Below are positions 17,973 to 26,733 of a stretch of DNA of 64,000 nucleotides, piece after piece. The DNA comes from JADGGM01 sp027307005 (GTDB lineage: Bacteria > Gemmatimonadota > Gemmatimonadetes > Gemmatimonadales > Gemmatimonadaceae). Position numbers and translations under genes: made by a program. Position 1 is the stretch's first letter. The number at the start of each line of letters is the position of its first letter. The stretch lies in NCBI GenBank assembly GCA_035455745.1, contig DATIEP010000059.1:186001-250000 (forward strand). The letters run 5' to 3'. A model generated the notes under the pieces. That model was given only the letters and a program-made list of their open reading frames with translations. It was not told the DNA's origin and ran no database searches.

Positions 17973-19715
17973 ATGCCGGCGACGCGCAAGAAGGCCGCGC
18001 GCAAGCGGAGCGTTAGGCAGAAGCCGGCGGCGCGCAGTGCCGCGGGCAAGCTCCGCGCCTACAGACGCAAGCGCGACTTCGAGACCACGCCGGAACCCTC
18101 GGGCGGCGCGGCACGGGTGCGGCGCTCGGGACCGCGCGCGCTGCAGTTCGTGATCCAGAAGCACGCGGCGAGCCACCTCCACTTCGATTTCCGCCTCGAG
18201 CTCGACGGCGTTATGAAAAGCTGGGCCGTGCCCAAGGGCCCGAGCCTCGACCCGTCGGTCAAGCGCCTCGCGATGCAGGTGGAAGACCACCCGATCGAGT
18301 ACAACACGTTCGAGGGCACGATTCCGCAGGGCGAATATGGCGGCGGCACCGTGATGATCTGGGACCGCGGGACCTACACCAGCGATCCGCCTTCGCCTAA
18401 CGCAGAGGATGCGCTGCGCCGCGCGTACGCCAAGGGCGACCTCAAGTTCGAGCTCGATGGCGAGCGGCTGCACGGGTCCTGGGTGCTCGTTCGCACCAAG
18501 CGCGGCTCGCCCGACAAGCCGCAGTGGCTGCTCATCAAGCATCGCGACGACGCCGCACGGCCCGGCGGCGACATCGTGGCCGACGTCGACACGTCCGCCA
18601 CGACGGGGCGCACCATGGATGAAATCGCGAGCGGCAAGCGCGCCCGGCGTAACCGCAAAACCAGCGGGACCGATGCACGCGCCGTGTGGCACAGCAACCG
18701 CGCGACGCACGTCGACCTTCCAGCACTCGAACCCATGCTCGCGCGCGTCGGAAGCGAGGTGCCGCAAGACGACGGATGGACCTTCGAGCCCAAATACGAT
18801 GGCATTCGCGTGCTCGCCTACGCGACCGCCGACCAGGTGCGTCTCATGACGCGCAACGGCCTCGACAAATGCGCGCAGTTTCCAGAGATCGTCGACGCGC
18901 TCGAGAAATTGGCGCGTCGCGCACGCCGCCCGCTCGTGCTCGACGGCGAAATCGTCGCGCTCGTGCGCGGCACGCCCGGTCGCTTCCAGGGACTCCAGTC
19001 GCGCGTGCACGTGCAGGGTGCGGCGGACATCGAGCGATTGGTCAACGACGCGCCGGCGGCGCTCATGGCCTTCGACCTGCTCCTCGATGGCGACGACGTG
19101 CTCATCGGCGAGCCGTGGTCCGACCGCCGCAAACATCTCGAGATGCGCCTCCGCAACCGGACCGACACGCACCTCCGGTTAGGCGACACCGCGCCCGGCG
19201 GCGCACGCGAAATGCTGCGCAAAGCCCGCGCGTCGGGCTGGGAAGGCGTCATGGCCAAACGCACGGATGCGCCTTACGCGTTGGGCCAGCGGTCGAACGC
19301 GTGGCTCAAGCTCAAGCTCGAACGCGAGCAGGAGTTCGTCGTCGGCGGCTACACCGAGCCTCGCAAGTCGCGGCAGTACCTTGGCGCACTCCTCGTCGGC
19401 TACTACGACGGAGACCGGCTCATCTACGCCGGACATGTCGGCGGCGGATTCGACCACCAGTCCCTGCACGACGTGCACGCCCAACTGGTCAAGTTGGGCC
19501 GCAAAACGTCGCCGTTCGCCGACCCGCCCAAGCCGAACGAGCCGGCGCACTGGGTGCGGCCGCACATCGTCGTCGAGGTGAAATTCAACGAGTGGACGGA
19601 CGACGGGCTGTTGCGCCAACCGGTGTTTCTGGGCACGCGCGACGACAAGGACGCCCGCGACGTGACCCGGGAACCGGCGCCTGGCGTGGAGAAGCTCGAG
19701 GATGAGATGCGGTGA
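17973..19715 (+). CDS. ligD: ATP-dependent DNA ligase LigD, phosphoesterase-ligase form
   Basis: 580 residues. A basic N-terminus is followed by the 3'-phosphoesterase domain (residues about 50-170: FVIQKHAASHLHFDFRLELD, WAVPKGPSLDPS, EYGGGTVMIWDRGTY). The ATP-ligase core has nucleotidyl Lys in FEPKYDGIRVLAY (KxDG), then LVLDGEIVAL and WEGVMAKR, and an OB-fold C-terminus ending VEVKFNEWTDDGLLRQPVF. The polymerase (PrimPol) domain found in mycobacterial and pseudomonad LigD is absent, so gap filling would need another enzyme. It works with Ku in end joining. Confidence 0.93.
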   Translation: MPATRKKAARKRSVRQKPAARSAAGKLRAYRRKRDFETTPEPSGGAARVRRSGPRALQFVIQKHAASHLHFDFRLELDGVMKSWAVPKGPSLDPSVKRLAMQVEDHPIEYNTFEGTIPQGEYGGGTVMIWDRGTYTSDPPSPNAEDALRRAYAKGDLKFELDGERLHGSWVLVRTKRGSPDKPQWLLIKHRDDAARPGGDIVADVDTSATTGRTMDEIASGKRARRNRKTSGTDARAVWHSNRATHVDLPALEPMLARVGSEVPQDDGWTFEPKYDGIRVLAYATADQVRLMTRNGLDKCAQFPEIVDALEKLARRARRPLVLDGEIVALVRGTPGRFQGLQSRVHVQGAADIERLVNDAPAALMAFDLLLDGDDVLIGEPWSDRRKHLEMRLRNRTDTHLRLGDTAPGGAREMLRKARASGWEGVMAKRTDAPYALGQRSNAWLKLKLEREQEFVVGGYTEPRKSRQYLGALLVGYYDGDRLIYAGHVGGGFDHQSLHDVHAQLVKLGRKTSPFADPPKPNEPAHWVRPHIVVEVKFNEWTDDGLLRQPVFLGTRDDKDARDVTREPAPGVEKLEDEMR

Positions 19716-19790
19716 CGCGCAGGACCGCGGCGCGTCGCTTCCCACAGGACCGCCGGCCTCTAGATTTCAGCTACCCGTTCCCACTCTCCC

Positions 19791-19967
19791 ATGGACGACA
19801 AGAAAATCCTCGCGCTCGCCCGGAAGAACGCCGCGAAATCGATCGCGCAGAACAAGCCGCGCGCCAAGGCGTATGATGCCACCGTCGAGGCGACTCGTCC
19901 CGTCGCGCCCGATGACACCAGCGAAGCAGACCGCATCTTCAAGGAGATGAAGCGCCGCGAGTTCTGA
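19791..19967 (+). CDS. small Lys-rich protein, 58 residues
   Basis: A short frame between ligD and the next hydrolase: it starts MDDKKILALARKNAAKSIAQ, continues through a Pro/Lys-rich stretch, and ends EADRIFKEMKRREF before TGA. It combines a basic, helix-prone N-terminal half with an acidic-then-basic C-terminus. Third positions are mostly G/C. No family recognised. Its place at the 3' end of the ku-ligD operon hints at a DNA-associated accessory role, but that is inference only. No strong ribosome site was seen. Confidence 0.5.
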   Translation: MDDKKILALARKNAAKSIAQNKPRAKAYDATVEATRPVAPDDTSEADRIFKEMKRREF

Positions 19968-19986
19968 TCGCGCGCACTGTCCGCCG

Positions 19987-20646
19987 TTGTCTTCCGATCT
20001 GCTCGTGCTCGTGCACGGACTCAAGCGCACGCGGGCATCGATGTGGCCGGCGGCGATCATGGCCCGCCGCCGGGGATACGCCGTGCTCAACTGGGGCTAT
20101 CCGTCGGCACGCGCCGGCATCATGGTGCACGCCGAGGCGCTCCGCCGACTGCTGGACGCGTTGCCGCCGCCTCCCGGCGACGAGCGCATCCATTTTCTCA
20201 CCCACTCGTTGGGCGGCATCATCGTGCGCGCGCTGTTGGCGCGCGCCTCGCCGCCGAACGTCGGGCGCGTGGTAATGCTCGGCCCGCCTAACGCAGGAAA
20301 CGAGATCGCGGAGCGCCTCGGATACACGCGCGTGTTTCGCCGGATCATGGGCCCCGCCGGCGTCGAGCTGGGCACCGGCGCCGACAGCGTGCCGCGACGG
20401 TTGCCCGAAGCGACGTTCGAGTTGGGCGTCATCGCCGGCGTGCGCCGCCGCCCCGCGCTCTTCGGCCGCTGGATCGGCACGCCCAACGATGGGCTGGTAT
20501 CGGTGAGCGCGACGCGCCTCGTCGGGATGCGCGACCACCTCGTCGTCCACGGCGGCCACGCGCTGCTGCCGGCGAATCGGCGCGCCCTCTCGCAGGCGTT
20601 CACGTTTCTGGCCGCCGGACACTTCGCGCGCGGCCCAGACGCCTAA
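19987..20646 (+). CDS. alpha/beta hydrolase (lipase-like), TTG start
   Basis: 219 residues. LLVLVHGLKRTRASMWP supplies the oxyanion region. FLTHSLGGIIVRALLA carries the nucleophile Ser in a T-H-S-L-G-G elbow. VVMLGPPNAGNEIA and a late HGGHALLP complete a lipase/esterase fold. No signal peptide. The TTG at 19987 is the only start before the first strand and has no good ribosome site, so translation may depend on the preceding small gene. The stop codon TAA lies inside a GCCTAACG motif (20641-20648). Substrate unknown. Confidence 0.75.
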   Translation: MSSDLLVLVHGLKRTRASMWPAAIMARRRGYAVLNWGYPSARAGIMVHAEALRRLLDALPPPPGDERIHFLTHSLGGIIVRALLARASPPNVGRVVMLGPPNAGNEIAERLGYTRVFRRIMGPAGVELGTGADSVPRRLPEATFELGVIAGVRRRPALFGRWIGTPNDGLVSVSATRLVGMRDHLVVHGGHALLPANRRALSQAFTFLAAGHFARGPDA

Positions 20647-20652
20647 CGACAA

Positions 20653-20678
20653 AGCCCGCCGCCGGCCGGCGGCGGGCT
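20653..20678. terminator. GC-rich perfect palindrome between convergent genes
   Basis: Two 13-base arms (AGCCCGCCGCCGG and its exact complement) meet without a gap, so the hairpin would have a small loop formed from the centre. It lies 7 bp after the hydrolase stop and 10 bp before the PepSY stop, a natural place for a bidirectional terminator. There is no T-tract on either side, so intrinsic termination is uncertain. Confidence 0.5.
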
Positions 20679-20688
20679 CCTGCACGCG

Positions 20689-20982
20689 TCAGGTTTGCTG
20701 TCCGGCGTACGTCACATCCAGCACCTCGCCGGTCTTCGCGTCCACGTTCACCTTCTCGACGAACGACTTGTTGGCCACGTTCACCTCGAACGTGTACACC
20801 TTGTCGCCGTTTCGCATCCCCCCATCGCTTTCCGATTTGACCGTCCCGCCGCCACACGCCTTGATCGCGATGGTCTTGGCCTGCGATTGATCCACCGGCC
20901 GCGTAAACCCGCTCAGCGCGACTACCGCGCCCGCGGCTACCGTGAGCGCCGCCATCGCCGAGATGATCCTGTTGCCCTGCAT
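20689..20982 (-). CDS. PepSY-domain secreted protein
   Basis: 97 residues. A signal peptide (RIISAMAALTVAAGAVVALSGF) is followed by AKTIAIKACGGGTVKSESDGG, YTFEVNVANKSFVEKVNVDAKTGEVL, which is a PepSY repeat (the DAKTGEVL ending is characteristic). PepSY domains are thought to inhibit or chaperone proteases or bind ions in the periplasm. ATG 20982 is chosen because AGGA lies just upstream; the longer frame to 21180 begins inside an AT-rich hairpin and has no protein character. Confidence 0.75.
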   Translation of the reverse strand: MQGNRIISAMAALTVAAGAVVALSGFTRPVDQSQAKTIAIKACGGGTVKSESDGGMRNGDKVYTFEVNVANKSFVEKVNVDAKTGEVLDVTYAGQQT

Positions 20983-21159
20983 GTTCCTGTCCGTCCCGCA
21001 CTCCGGCCACGTCGCGGCCGCGGGACGAAGAGACGTGAAGTCGAGTCGACGCGCCGTGAGCGCCTTGCGCACTCGCACTGGTGCTGTTCCCGCGACTCTC
21101 GGGCTCCTGCCGTTAATGGGGAAGCCGGCCACCATCGCTGCGAGAACCGTGCCCCCGAT

Positions 21160-21190
21160 CGAAAATATATTGATGTCCAATATATTTTCG
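21160..21190. repeat. AT-rich perfect inverted repeat
   Basis: Arms of 13 bases (CGAAAATATATTG and its complement) around the 5-base loop ATGTC, in a region otherwise about two thirds G+C. It lies between the GNAT stop and the PepSY start, both on the minus strand. It could be a terminator for the GNAT gene (no clear T-tract), an operator, or a promoter element for PepSY. Confidence 0.6.
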
Positions 21191-21213
21191 GGTCGCGCGA
21201 TCGCCGGCCCGCG

Positions 21214-21654
21214 TCACCGCCGCGGCGGCACCGCCCGCGCATACACGCCCTTGTACTTGCTCACTTCGCTGCGCTCGCGATCCAGCTCCGGCACGTGCTC
21301 CGGCGCGTAGCCCAATCCGCGAAAGAATTGCTCGCTGTTGCTCACCGCGAACAACGTCGCAAGCTCCCGCCGCTGCGCCAACTCCTCGGCCGTCCGAACC
21401 AGCGCGGCGCCGATGCCCTGCCCCTGCGCGCCGGGATCCACCGCCAACGACCGGATCTCTGCCAGACTCGGCGCGTACTCCTCCACGTGCACGCAGCCCA
21501 CGACCACCTCATCGTCCGTCGCGACCAGAAAGTCGGCGATGTGCTCGCGAATGAAGTCCAGCGTGCGCGGCAGCAGCGTGCCATCCGACACATAGAGATC
21601 GATCAACGCCTTGATCGACGACGCATCCGCGGTTCGAGCGGGACGTACGTTCAT
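21214..21654 (-). CDS. GNAT N-acetyltransferase, N-acetylglutamate-synthase-like
   Basis: 146 residues. The acetyl-CoA binding motif A is IRSLAVDPGAQGQGIGAALV (the Q/RxxGxG/A signature as QGQGIG), and motif B follows at LATLFAVSNSEQFFRGLGYA. The N-terminus VRPARTADASSIKALI and the SDGTLLPRTLDFIREHI stretch resemble the short ArgA-like family that makes N-acetylglutamate for arginine synthesis. No arginine genes are nearby, so that role is tentative. Confidence 0.75.
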   Translation of the reverse strand: MNVRPARTADASSIKALIDLYVSDGTLLPRTLDFIREHIADFLVATDDEVVVGCVHVEEYAPSLAEIRSLAVDPGAQGQGIGAALVRTAEELAQRRELATLFAVSNSEQFFRGLGYAPEHVPELDRERSEVSKYKGVYARAVPPRR

Positions 21655-21784
21655 GCTTCGCTCCTTCAGTGGTGATCAACGATGCCGCGAGCCCATCGCG
21701 CCGCGTAGATCTTGCGCCCGACGCGCCCGCGTTGTCTGCTATCTGCTCGCCCGTCTCCATCCCGTGACCGCGCCCCGATCCTCC

Positions 21785-24700
21785 ATGCCATTGCGCTTCC
21801 GCGCCGCACTGCTCCGCGCATCGCTCCTCGTTGCCTGCGCTCCATCGATTGCGCACGCCCAACAATTCGATTCGACGATGTTCGCCGGTCTCCAATGGCG
21901 CATGATCGGCCCGTATCGCGGCGGCCGCACCGTGGCCTCGACAGGCGTCCGCGGACAACCCAACGTGTTCTACGCGGCCGCAACCGATGGCGGCGTCTGG
22001 AAGAGCACCGACTATGGCCGTGTGTGGACGCCGATCTTCGATCGTGAACCGGTCGGATCGATCGGCGCGCTCGCCGTGGCGCCATCCGATCCCGCCATCA
22101 TTTATGTAGGCAGCGGCGAAGGGTTGCAACGGCCCGACCTGTCGATCGGCGACGGGATGTACAAGTCGACGGACGGCGGCCGCGCGTGGACGCATCTGGC
22201 CGGGCTCCGCGGCGGCCAGCAGACGGCCGCGATTCTCGTGGACCCGCGCGATGCCGACCGCCTCTTCGTCGCGGTGCTCGGTCATCCGTACGGGCCTAAC
22301 GTAGAGCGCGGCGTCTATCGCTCGACCGACGGCGGCGCCACGTTCGAGCGCGTGCTGTTCAAGGATGAGAACACGGGCGCGGTGGCGCTGGCGTTCGACC
22401 CGGGCAACGCGCAGGTGGTGTACGCGGTCCTCTGGGCCGCGCGCCAGGGGCCGTGGGAGTACGACAACGCGTACGCCGGGCCCGGCAGCGGATTGTACAA
22501 GTCGGTCGACGGCGGCGCGACGTGGACCCAGCTCACCACCGGTCTCCCGACGCCCGCGCAGGGCCTCGGCCGCATCGGCATCGCCGTGGCGCCGAGCGAT
22601 GGCCGGAGGCTGTACGCGATGGTGCAGGCGCCGCCGAAGTTCGGCGGCGTGTACCGCTCCGACGACGCCGGCGCGACGTGGACCCGTGTGAACGGCGAAG
22701 AGCGCGTCTACGGCCGCGGCGACGACTTCGCCGAAGTCCAGGTCGATCCGACCAACCCCGATGAGATCTACGTCGCGAACACCTCGACGTATCGCTCGAC
22801 CGATGGCGGCCACACCTTCACCGCGATCAAGGGCGCGCCCGGCGGCGACGACTACCACCGCATCTGGATCAACCCCGACAACCCGAAGATCATTCTGTTA
22901 GGCAGCGACCAGGGCGCGACGATCACGGTCAACGGCGGCGAGACCTGGAGCTCGTGGTACAACCAGCCCACCGGGCAGATGTTCCACGTCGCCGCGGACA
23001 ATCGCTTCCCGTATCGCGTGTACGGCGGGCAGCAGGAAAGCGGGTCGGCCGGCGTGTCGAGTCGCGGCAACGACGGCGAGATCACGTTCCGCGATTGGCA
23101 TCCCGTGGGTGTCGAGGAGTACGGCTACGCCGTTCCCGACCCGCTGCACCCGGGAATCATCTACGGCGGAAAGGTGACGCGCTACGACGAGACCACGGGC
23201 CAGGTGCAGGACGTTGGGCCGGTGGTGCTGCGCTCCGGTGCGTACCGGTTCGACCGCACGGCGCCGATCATCTTTTCGCCGGCCGATCCGCACGTGCTCT
23301 ATTTCGCCGCGCAGGTGTTGTTCAAGACGACTAACGGGGGCCGCAGCTGGACGGTGATCAGCCCGGATCTCACGCGTCCCGATCCGGGCGTGCCGGCCAG
23401 TCTCGGCGTGTATGCCCAGCAGGCGGGGCAGCACCCGCACCGCGGCGTGATCTACTCGATCGCGCCGTCGGCGCGCGACGCGCATCTCATCTGGATCGGC
23501 ACCGATGACGGTGTGATTCAGGTCACGCGCGATGGCGGCGCGCATTGGCGCAACGTCACGCCGCCGGGCATGGAAGCCTGGAGCAAGGTCACGCAGATCG
23601 ACGCCTCGCACTTCGACAGCGCATCGGCGTACGCGTCAGTGTCGCGACTCCGGGTGGACGATCTGCATCCCTACATCTATCGCACGCACGACGGTGGGAA
23701 GACGTGGCAATCCATCACGACCGGCATTCCGGACGACGAGCCGGTGAACGTCGTGCGCGAGGATCCCGTGCGGCGCGGTCTCCTGTACGCCGGGACGGAA
23801 CACGCCGTCTACGTGTCCTTCGACGATGGGGCGCACTGGCAGTCGCTCCGGTTAGGCATGCCGGCGACCTCCATCCGCGACCTCATCGTGCACAACAACG
23901 ATCTCGTGATCGCCACGCACGGCCGGTCGTTCTGGATTCTCGACGACATCGCGCGCCTGAGGCACCTCGATGCGCGCGTGGCGGCGTCGTCCGCTTTCCT
24001 CTTCACGCCGGCGCCTGCCTATCGCGTGCGCCGGGATGCGAACACCGACACGCCCTTGCCGCCGGAGGAGCCCGCGGGCAGGAATCCGCCCGACGGCGCG
24101 ATCGTCGACTACTGGATCGGCCAGGGCTCATCGCCTAACGCAGTGACGCTCGAGATACTCGATGCGCACGGCGCGCTCGTGCGGCGGTTCTCGAGCGCCG
24201 ACGTTGCGCCGCCGCCCGACTCCGAGCTCAACGTGCCCGCCTACTGGGTGAAGCCGTTCCAGCCGTTGTCCGCAGAGCCCGGCATGCACCGCTTCGTATG
24301 GGATCTGCACTATCCGCCGCCGGATGCCTTGCAGCACGACTACCCGATCTCGGCGATCGTGCACGACACCCCGCGCTATCCGTTAGGCCCGAGCGTGGTT
24401 CCGGGCCGGTACACCGTGCGCCTCACGGCTGGCGGCCGCACGCTGAGCGAACCGCTGGAGGTGCGCATGGACCCGCGCGTGGCGACGCCGGCGGCCGGCC
24501 TCGCGCACCAGCTCGCGCTCGCCCTCCGGATCACGAGCGCCATGCACCGCGAATACGCGGCGCTCGCGCAAGTGCGCGCGTTCCGCACACGGCTGGCATC
24601 GTTGCGGAAGAGCCAATCGGATACCGCGAGCGCGAAGTCGAGGATGATGTCCGTCGTCGATGACAGCCTCGCGGCGCTGGCCGGCGAGCGCCGTGCCGGC

Positions 24701-24949
24701 TCGCCTAACGGAGACGACCTGGTGCGGCTGAACGGCGACCTGCTGGCGGTGCTCGACGTGCTGGAAAGCGCCGACGCCGATCCCACCACGCAGGCCGCGG
24801 CGGCCGTGCCCGGGCTGGAGCGCCGCGTCGACGCCGCGCTCGCTCGGTGGCAGCAGATCAAAACCAAGCAGGTGACCGCGCTCGAGGGCGAGCTCGACCG
24901 CGGTTCGATCCGCCAGCTCAAGCTACCGGCGGATACGACGCATCACTGA
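21785..24949 (+). CDS. large secreted BNR/VPS10-type beta-propeller protein
   Basis: 1,054 residues with a signal peptide (AALLRASLLVACAPSIAHAQ). At least nine Asp-box (BNR) repeats are visible, for example KSTDGGRAWTHL, RSTDGGATFERV, KSVDGGATWTQL, RSDDAGATWTRV, RSTDGGHTFTAI and THDGGKTWQSI. This indicates sialidase/sortilin-like beta-propellers, followed by a C-terminal region without repeats that is rich in helices. Proteins of this type are common in soil Gemmatimonadota and Acidobacteria; their substrate is unknown. ATG 21785 precedes the signal peptide; the frame upstream to 21611 is antisense to GNAT. The stop overlaps yhbY by 7 bp tail-to-tail. Confidence 0.8.
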   Translation: MPLRFRAALLRASLLVACAPSIAHAQQFDSTMFAGLQWRMIGPYRGGRTVASTGVRGQPNVFYAAATDGGVWKSTDYGRVWTPIFDREPVGSIGALAVAPSDPAIIYVGSGEGLQRPDLSIGDGMYKSTDGGRAWTHLAGLRGGQQTAAILVDPRDADRLFVAVLGHPYGPNVERGVYRSTDGGATFERVLFKDENTGAVALAFDPGNAQVVYAVLWAARQGPWEYDNAYAGPGSGLYKSVDGGATWTQLTTGLPTPAQGLGRIGIAVAPSDGRRLYAMVQAPPKFGGVYRSDDAGATWTRVNGEERVYGRGDDFAEVQVDPTNPDEIYVANTSTYRSTDGGHTFTAIKGAPGGDDYHRIWINPDNPKIILLGSDQGATITVNGGETWSSWYNQPTGQMFHVAADNRFPYRVYGGQQESGSAGVSSRGNDGEITFRDWHPVGVEEYGYAVPDPLHPGIIYGGKVTRYDETTGQVQDVGPVVLRSGAYRFDRTAPIIFSPADPHVLYFAAQVLFKTTNGGRSWTVISPDLTRPDPGVPASLGVYAQQAGQHPHRGVIYSIAPSARDAHLIWIGTDDGVIQVTRDGGAHWRNVTPPGMEAWSKVTQIDASHFDSASAYASVSRLRVDDLHPYIYRTHDGGKTWQSITTGIPDDEPVNVVREDPVRRGLLYAGTEHAVYVSFDDGAHWQSLRLGMPATSIRDLIVHNNDLVIATHGRSFWILDDIARLRHLDARVAASSAFLFTPAPAYRVRRDANTDTPLPPEEPAGRNPPDGAIVDYWIGQGSSPNAVTLEILDAHGALVRRFSSADVAPPPDSELNVPAYWVKPFQPLSAEPGMHRFVWDLHYPPPDALQHDYPISAIVHDTPRYPLGPSVVPGRYTVRLTAGGRTLSEPLEVRMDPRVATPAAGLAHQLALALRITSAMHREYAALAQVRAFRTRLASLRKSQSDTASAKSRMMSVVDDSLAALAGERRAGSPNGDDLVRLNGDLLAVLDVLESADADPTTQAAAAVPGLERRVDAALARWQQIKTKQVTALEGELDRGSIRQLKLPADTTHH

Positions 24950-25257
24950 GTGTCGCGCGCTGCGCGCTTTGCCCGGCGTGCGCGCAGCTCCGGATTCACG
25001 CGGAACAGCGTGGTGGTGTGTCCGATCACCTGCACCACCTCGGCGTGCGCGGCGCCCGCGAGGTCCGTGGCCACGTCGCGCGCCGCGAGGTTCGCGGTGC
25101 GGCCAATGTGGACTTTCACGAGCTCCCGCGAGCGAAACGCGTCCTCGAGCGATTGCACGATCGCGGGCGTGACGCCGCCCGCGCCGACGGAAACCGTCGG
25201 ATCCAGATGGTTGGCTTCCGCGCGCAGCGCCGCGCGCTCGCGGGAGGAAAGCGCCAC
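24943..25257 (-). CDS. yhbY: YhbY/CRM-domain RNA-binding protein
   Basis: 104 residues: LSSRERAALRAEANHLDPTV, VGAGGVTPAIVQSLEDAFRSRELVKV and VVQVIGHTTTLFR match the CRS1-YhbY fold, whose GxxG loop (here GAGG) binds RNA. The E. coli protein associates with pre-50S ribosomal subunits. It starts 5 bp after the thiC stop, so it is probably read from the thiC transcript. Confidence 0.85.
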   Translation of the reverse strand: MALSSRERAALRAEANHLDPTVSVGAGGVTPAIVQSLEDAFRSRELVKVHIGRTANLAARDVATDLAGAAHAEVVQVIGHTTTLFRVNPELRARRAKRAARDTQ

Positions 25258-25262
25258 CGCGG

Positions 25263-26642
25263 TCAGTGGCCTGCGGCGGCCGCCGCTTCCTCCACCACCG
25301 CCGGCGCGTCGTCAGTTAGGCCGCGCTCCCGCGCCAGCTGCGCGATGCCTTCGTCGATCGTCCGCGAATGGTGCATCGAGCAGAACTTGGGTCCGCACAT
25401 CGCGCAGAATTCGGCGCTCTTGAAGTACTCGGCCGGCAGCGTCTCGTCGTGGTACTCGCGCGCGCGCTCCGGATCGAGCGCCAGCCGGAACTGCTCGTTC
25501 CAGTCGAACGCGTACCGCGCGCGAGACAGCGCATCGTCGCGGTCGCGCGCGCCGGCGCGGCCGCGCGCGATGTCGGCCGAGTGCGCCGCGATCTTGTAGG
25601 CGATCACACCCTGGCGCACGTCCTCTGCGTTGGGCAACCCCAGGTGCTCCTTGGGCGTGACGTAGCAGAGCATGTCGGCGCCGTACCAGCCGATCATCGC
25701 CGCACCGATCGCGCTCGTGATGTGGTCGTAGCCCGGCGCGATGTCCGTCACGAGCGGACCGAGCGTGTAGAACGGCGCCTCGAGACAGATCTCCTTCTGC
25801 TTCCGCACGTTCATCTCGATCTGGTGCATCGGGATGTGGCCCGGCCCTTCCACCATCACCTGAACGTCGCGCGCCCAGGCCCGCTTGGTCAGCTCGCCCA
25901 GCGTCTCGAGCTCGGCGAACTGCGCCCGGTCGCTCGCGTCGTGCACCGACCCGGGCCGCAGCGAGTCGCCTAACGAGATCGTCACGTCGTACGCGCGCAG
26001 GATCTCCAGCAGGTCGTCGTACCGCTCGTACAGCGGGTTCTGCTTGCGGTGGTGCATCATCCAGACTGCGTGCAGCGATCCGCCGCGACTCACGATCCCC
26101 GTCACGCGGCCGTACACCAGCGGCAGATGCTCGAGCAAGATCCCGGCGTGGATCGTCATGTAGTCCACGCCCTGCTGCGCCTGGTGCTCGACGACGTCGA
26201 GCAGATCGTTCGCGGTCAGCTCCTCGAGCTCCTTCCCCATCAGCACGGCCTGATAGATGGGCACCGTCCCGATCGGCACCGTCGACGCGCCGATGATCGC
26301 CTCGCGCACCAGGTCGATGTCCTTCCCCGTCGACAGATCCATCACGGTGTCCGCGCCGTAGCGCACCGCGAGACGCAGCTTCTCGAGCTCTTCGTCGATC
26401 GACGATGTCACGGCGGAGTTGCCGATGTTCGCATTGATCTTCACGCTCGCGACCTTCCCGATGGCCATGGGCTCGAGCCTGCCGGCGAGATGCCTAACGT
26501 TCGCCGGAATGATCAACCGGCCGCGCGCCACCTCGCTCCGCACGGTCTCGACGTCCAACCCTTCGCGCCGAGCCACCACCCGCATCGCGTCGGTGATCTC
26601 GCCGTTCCGCGCCGCGGCCATTTGCGTGCTGTACGAACTCAT
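25263..26642 (-). CDS. thiC: phosphomethylpyrimidine synthase ThiC
   Basis: 459 residues. ThiC is a radical-SAM-type enzyme that converts aminoimidazole ribotide to HMP-phosphate in thiamine synthesis. Visible hallmarks are KINANIGNS, MDLSTGKDID, VPIYQAV, EGPGHIPM, FYTLGPLVTDIAPGYDHI and the C-terminal CAMCGPKFCSM (CX2CX4C iron-sulfur motif). The ATG at 26642 gives the normal N-terminus for the shorter form of the family. The 91-bp leader shows no TPP riboswitch core. It is followed by yhbY. Confidence 0.95.
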   Translation of the reverse strand: MSSYSTQMAAARNGEITDAMRVVARREGLDVETVRSEVARGRLIIPANVRHLAGRLEPMAIGKVASVKINANIGNSAVTSSIDEELEKLRLAVRYGADTVMDLSTGKDIDLVREAIIGASTVPIGTVPIYQAVLMGKELEELTANDLLDVVEHQAQQGVDYMTIHAGILLEHLPLVYGRVTGIVSRGGSLHAVWMMHHRKQNPLYERYDDLLEILRAYDVTISLGDSLRPGSVHDASDRAQFAELETLGELTKRAWARDVQVMVEGPGHIPMHQIEMNVRKQKEICLEAPFYTLGPLVTDIAPGYDHITSAIGAAMIGWYGADMLCYVTPKEHLGLPNAEDVRQGVIAYKIAAHSADIARGRAGARDRDDALSRARYAFDWNEQFRLALDPERAREYHDETLPAEYFKSAEFCAMCGPKFCSMHHSRTIDEGIAQLARERGLTDDAPAVVEEAAAAAGH

Positions 26643-26733
26643 GTCGGTCTCCAGACGTCTGATTTATTGAACTTAGATCGCCGATGAACCGAGGGAAGCG
26701 ACGTGCGTCGATTCCCCATCCGGCGTGCGCGCC

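Noticed and set aside
19968..19986. Third copy of the GTCCG repeat after the small gene at 19791
   Set aside because: Only about 15 bases match the repeat unit (ending in ACTGTCCGCC), too short to support a relationship.
20983..21180. N-terminal extension of the PepSY protein to 21180
   Set aside because: It begins inside the AT-rich inverted repeat and lacks protein-like sequence; ATG 20982 has a ribosome site and a signal peptide.
26643..26733. TPP riboswitch upstream of thiC
   Set aside because: The 91-base leader lacks the CUGAGA and the GAAGGGA-type conserved cores; no matching stems were seen.
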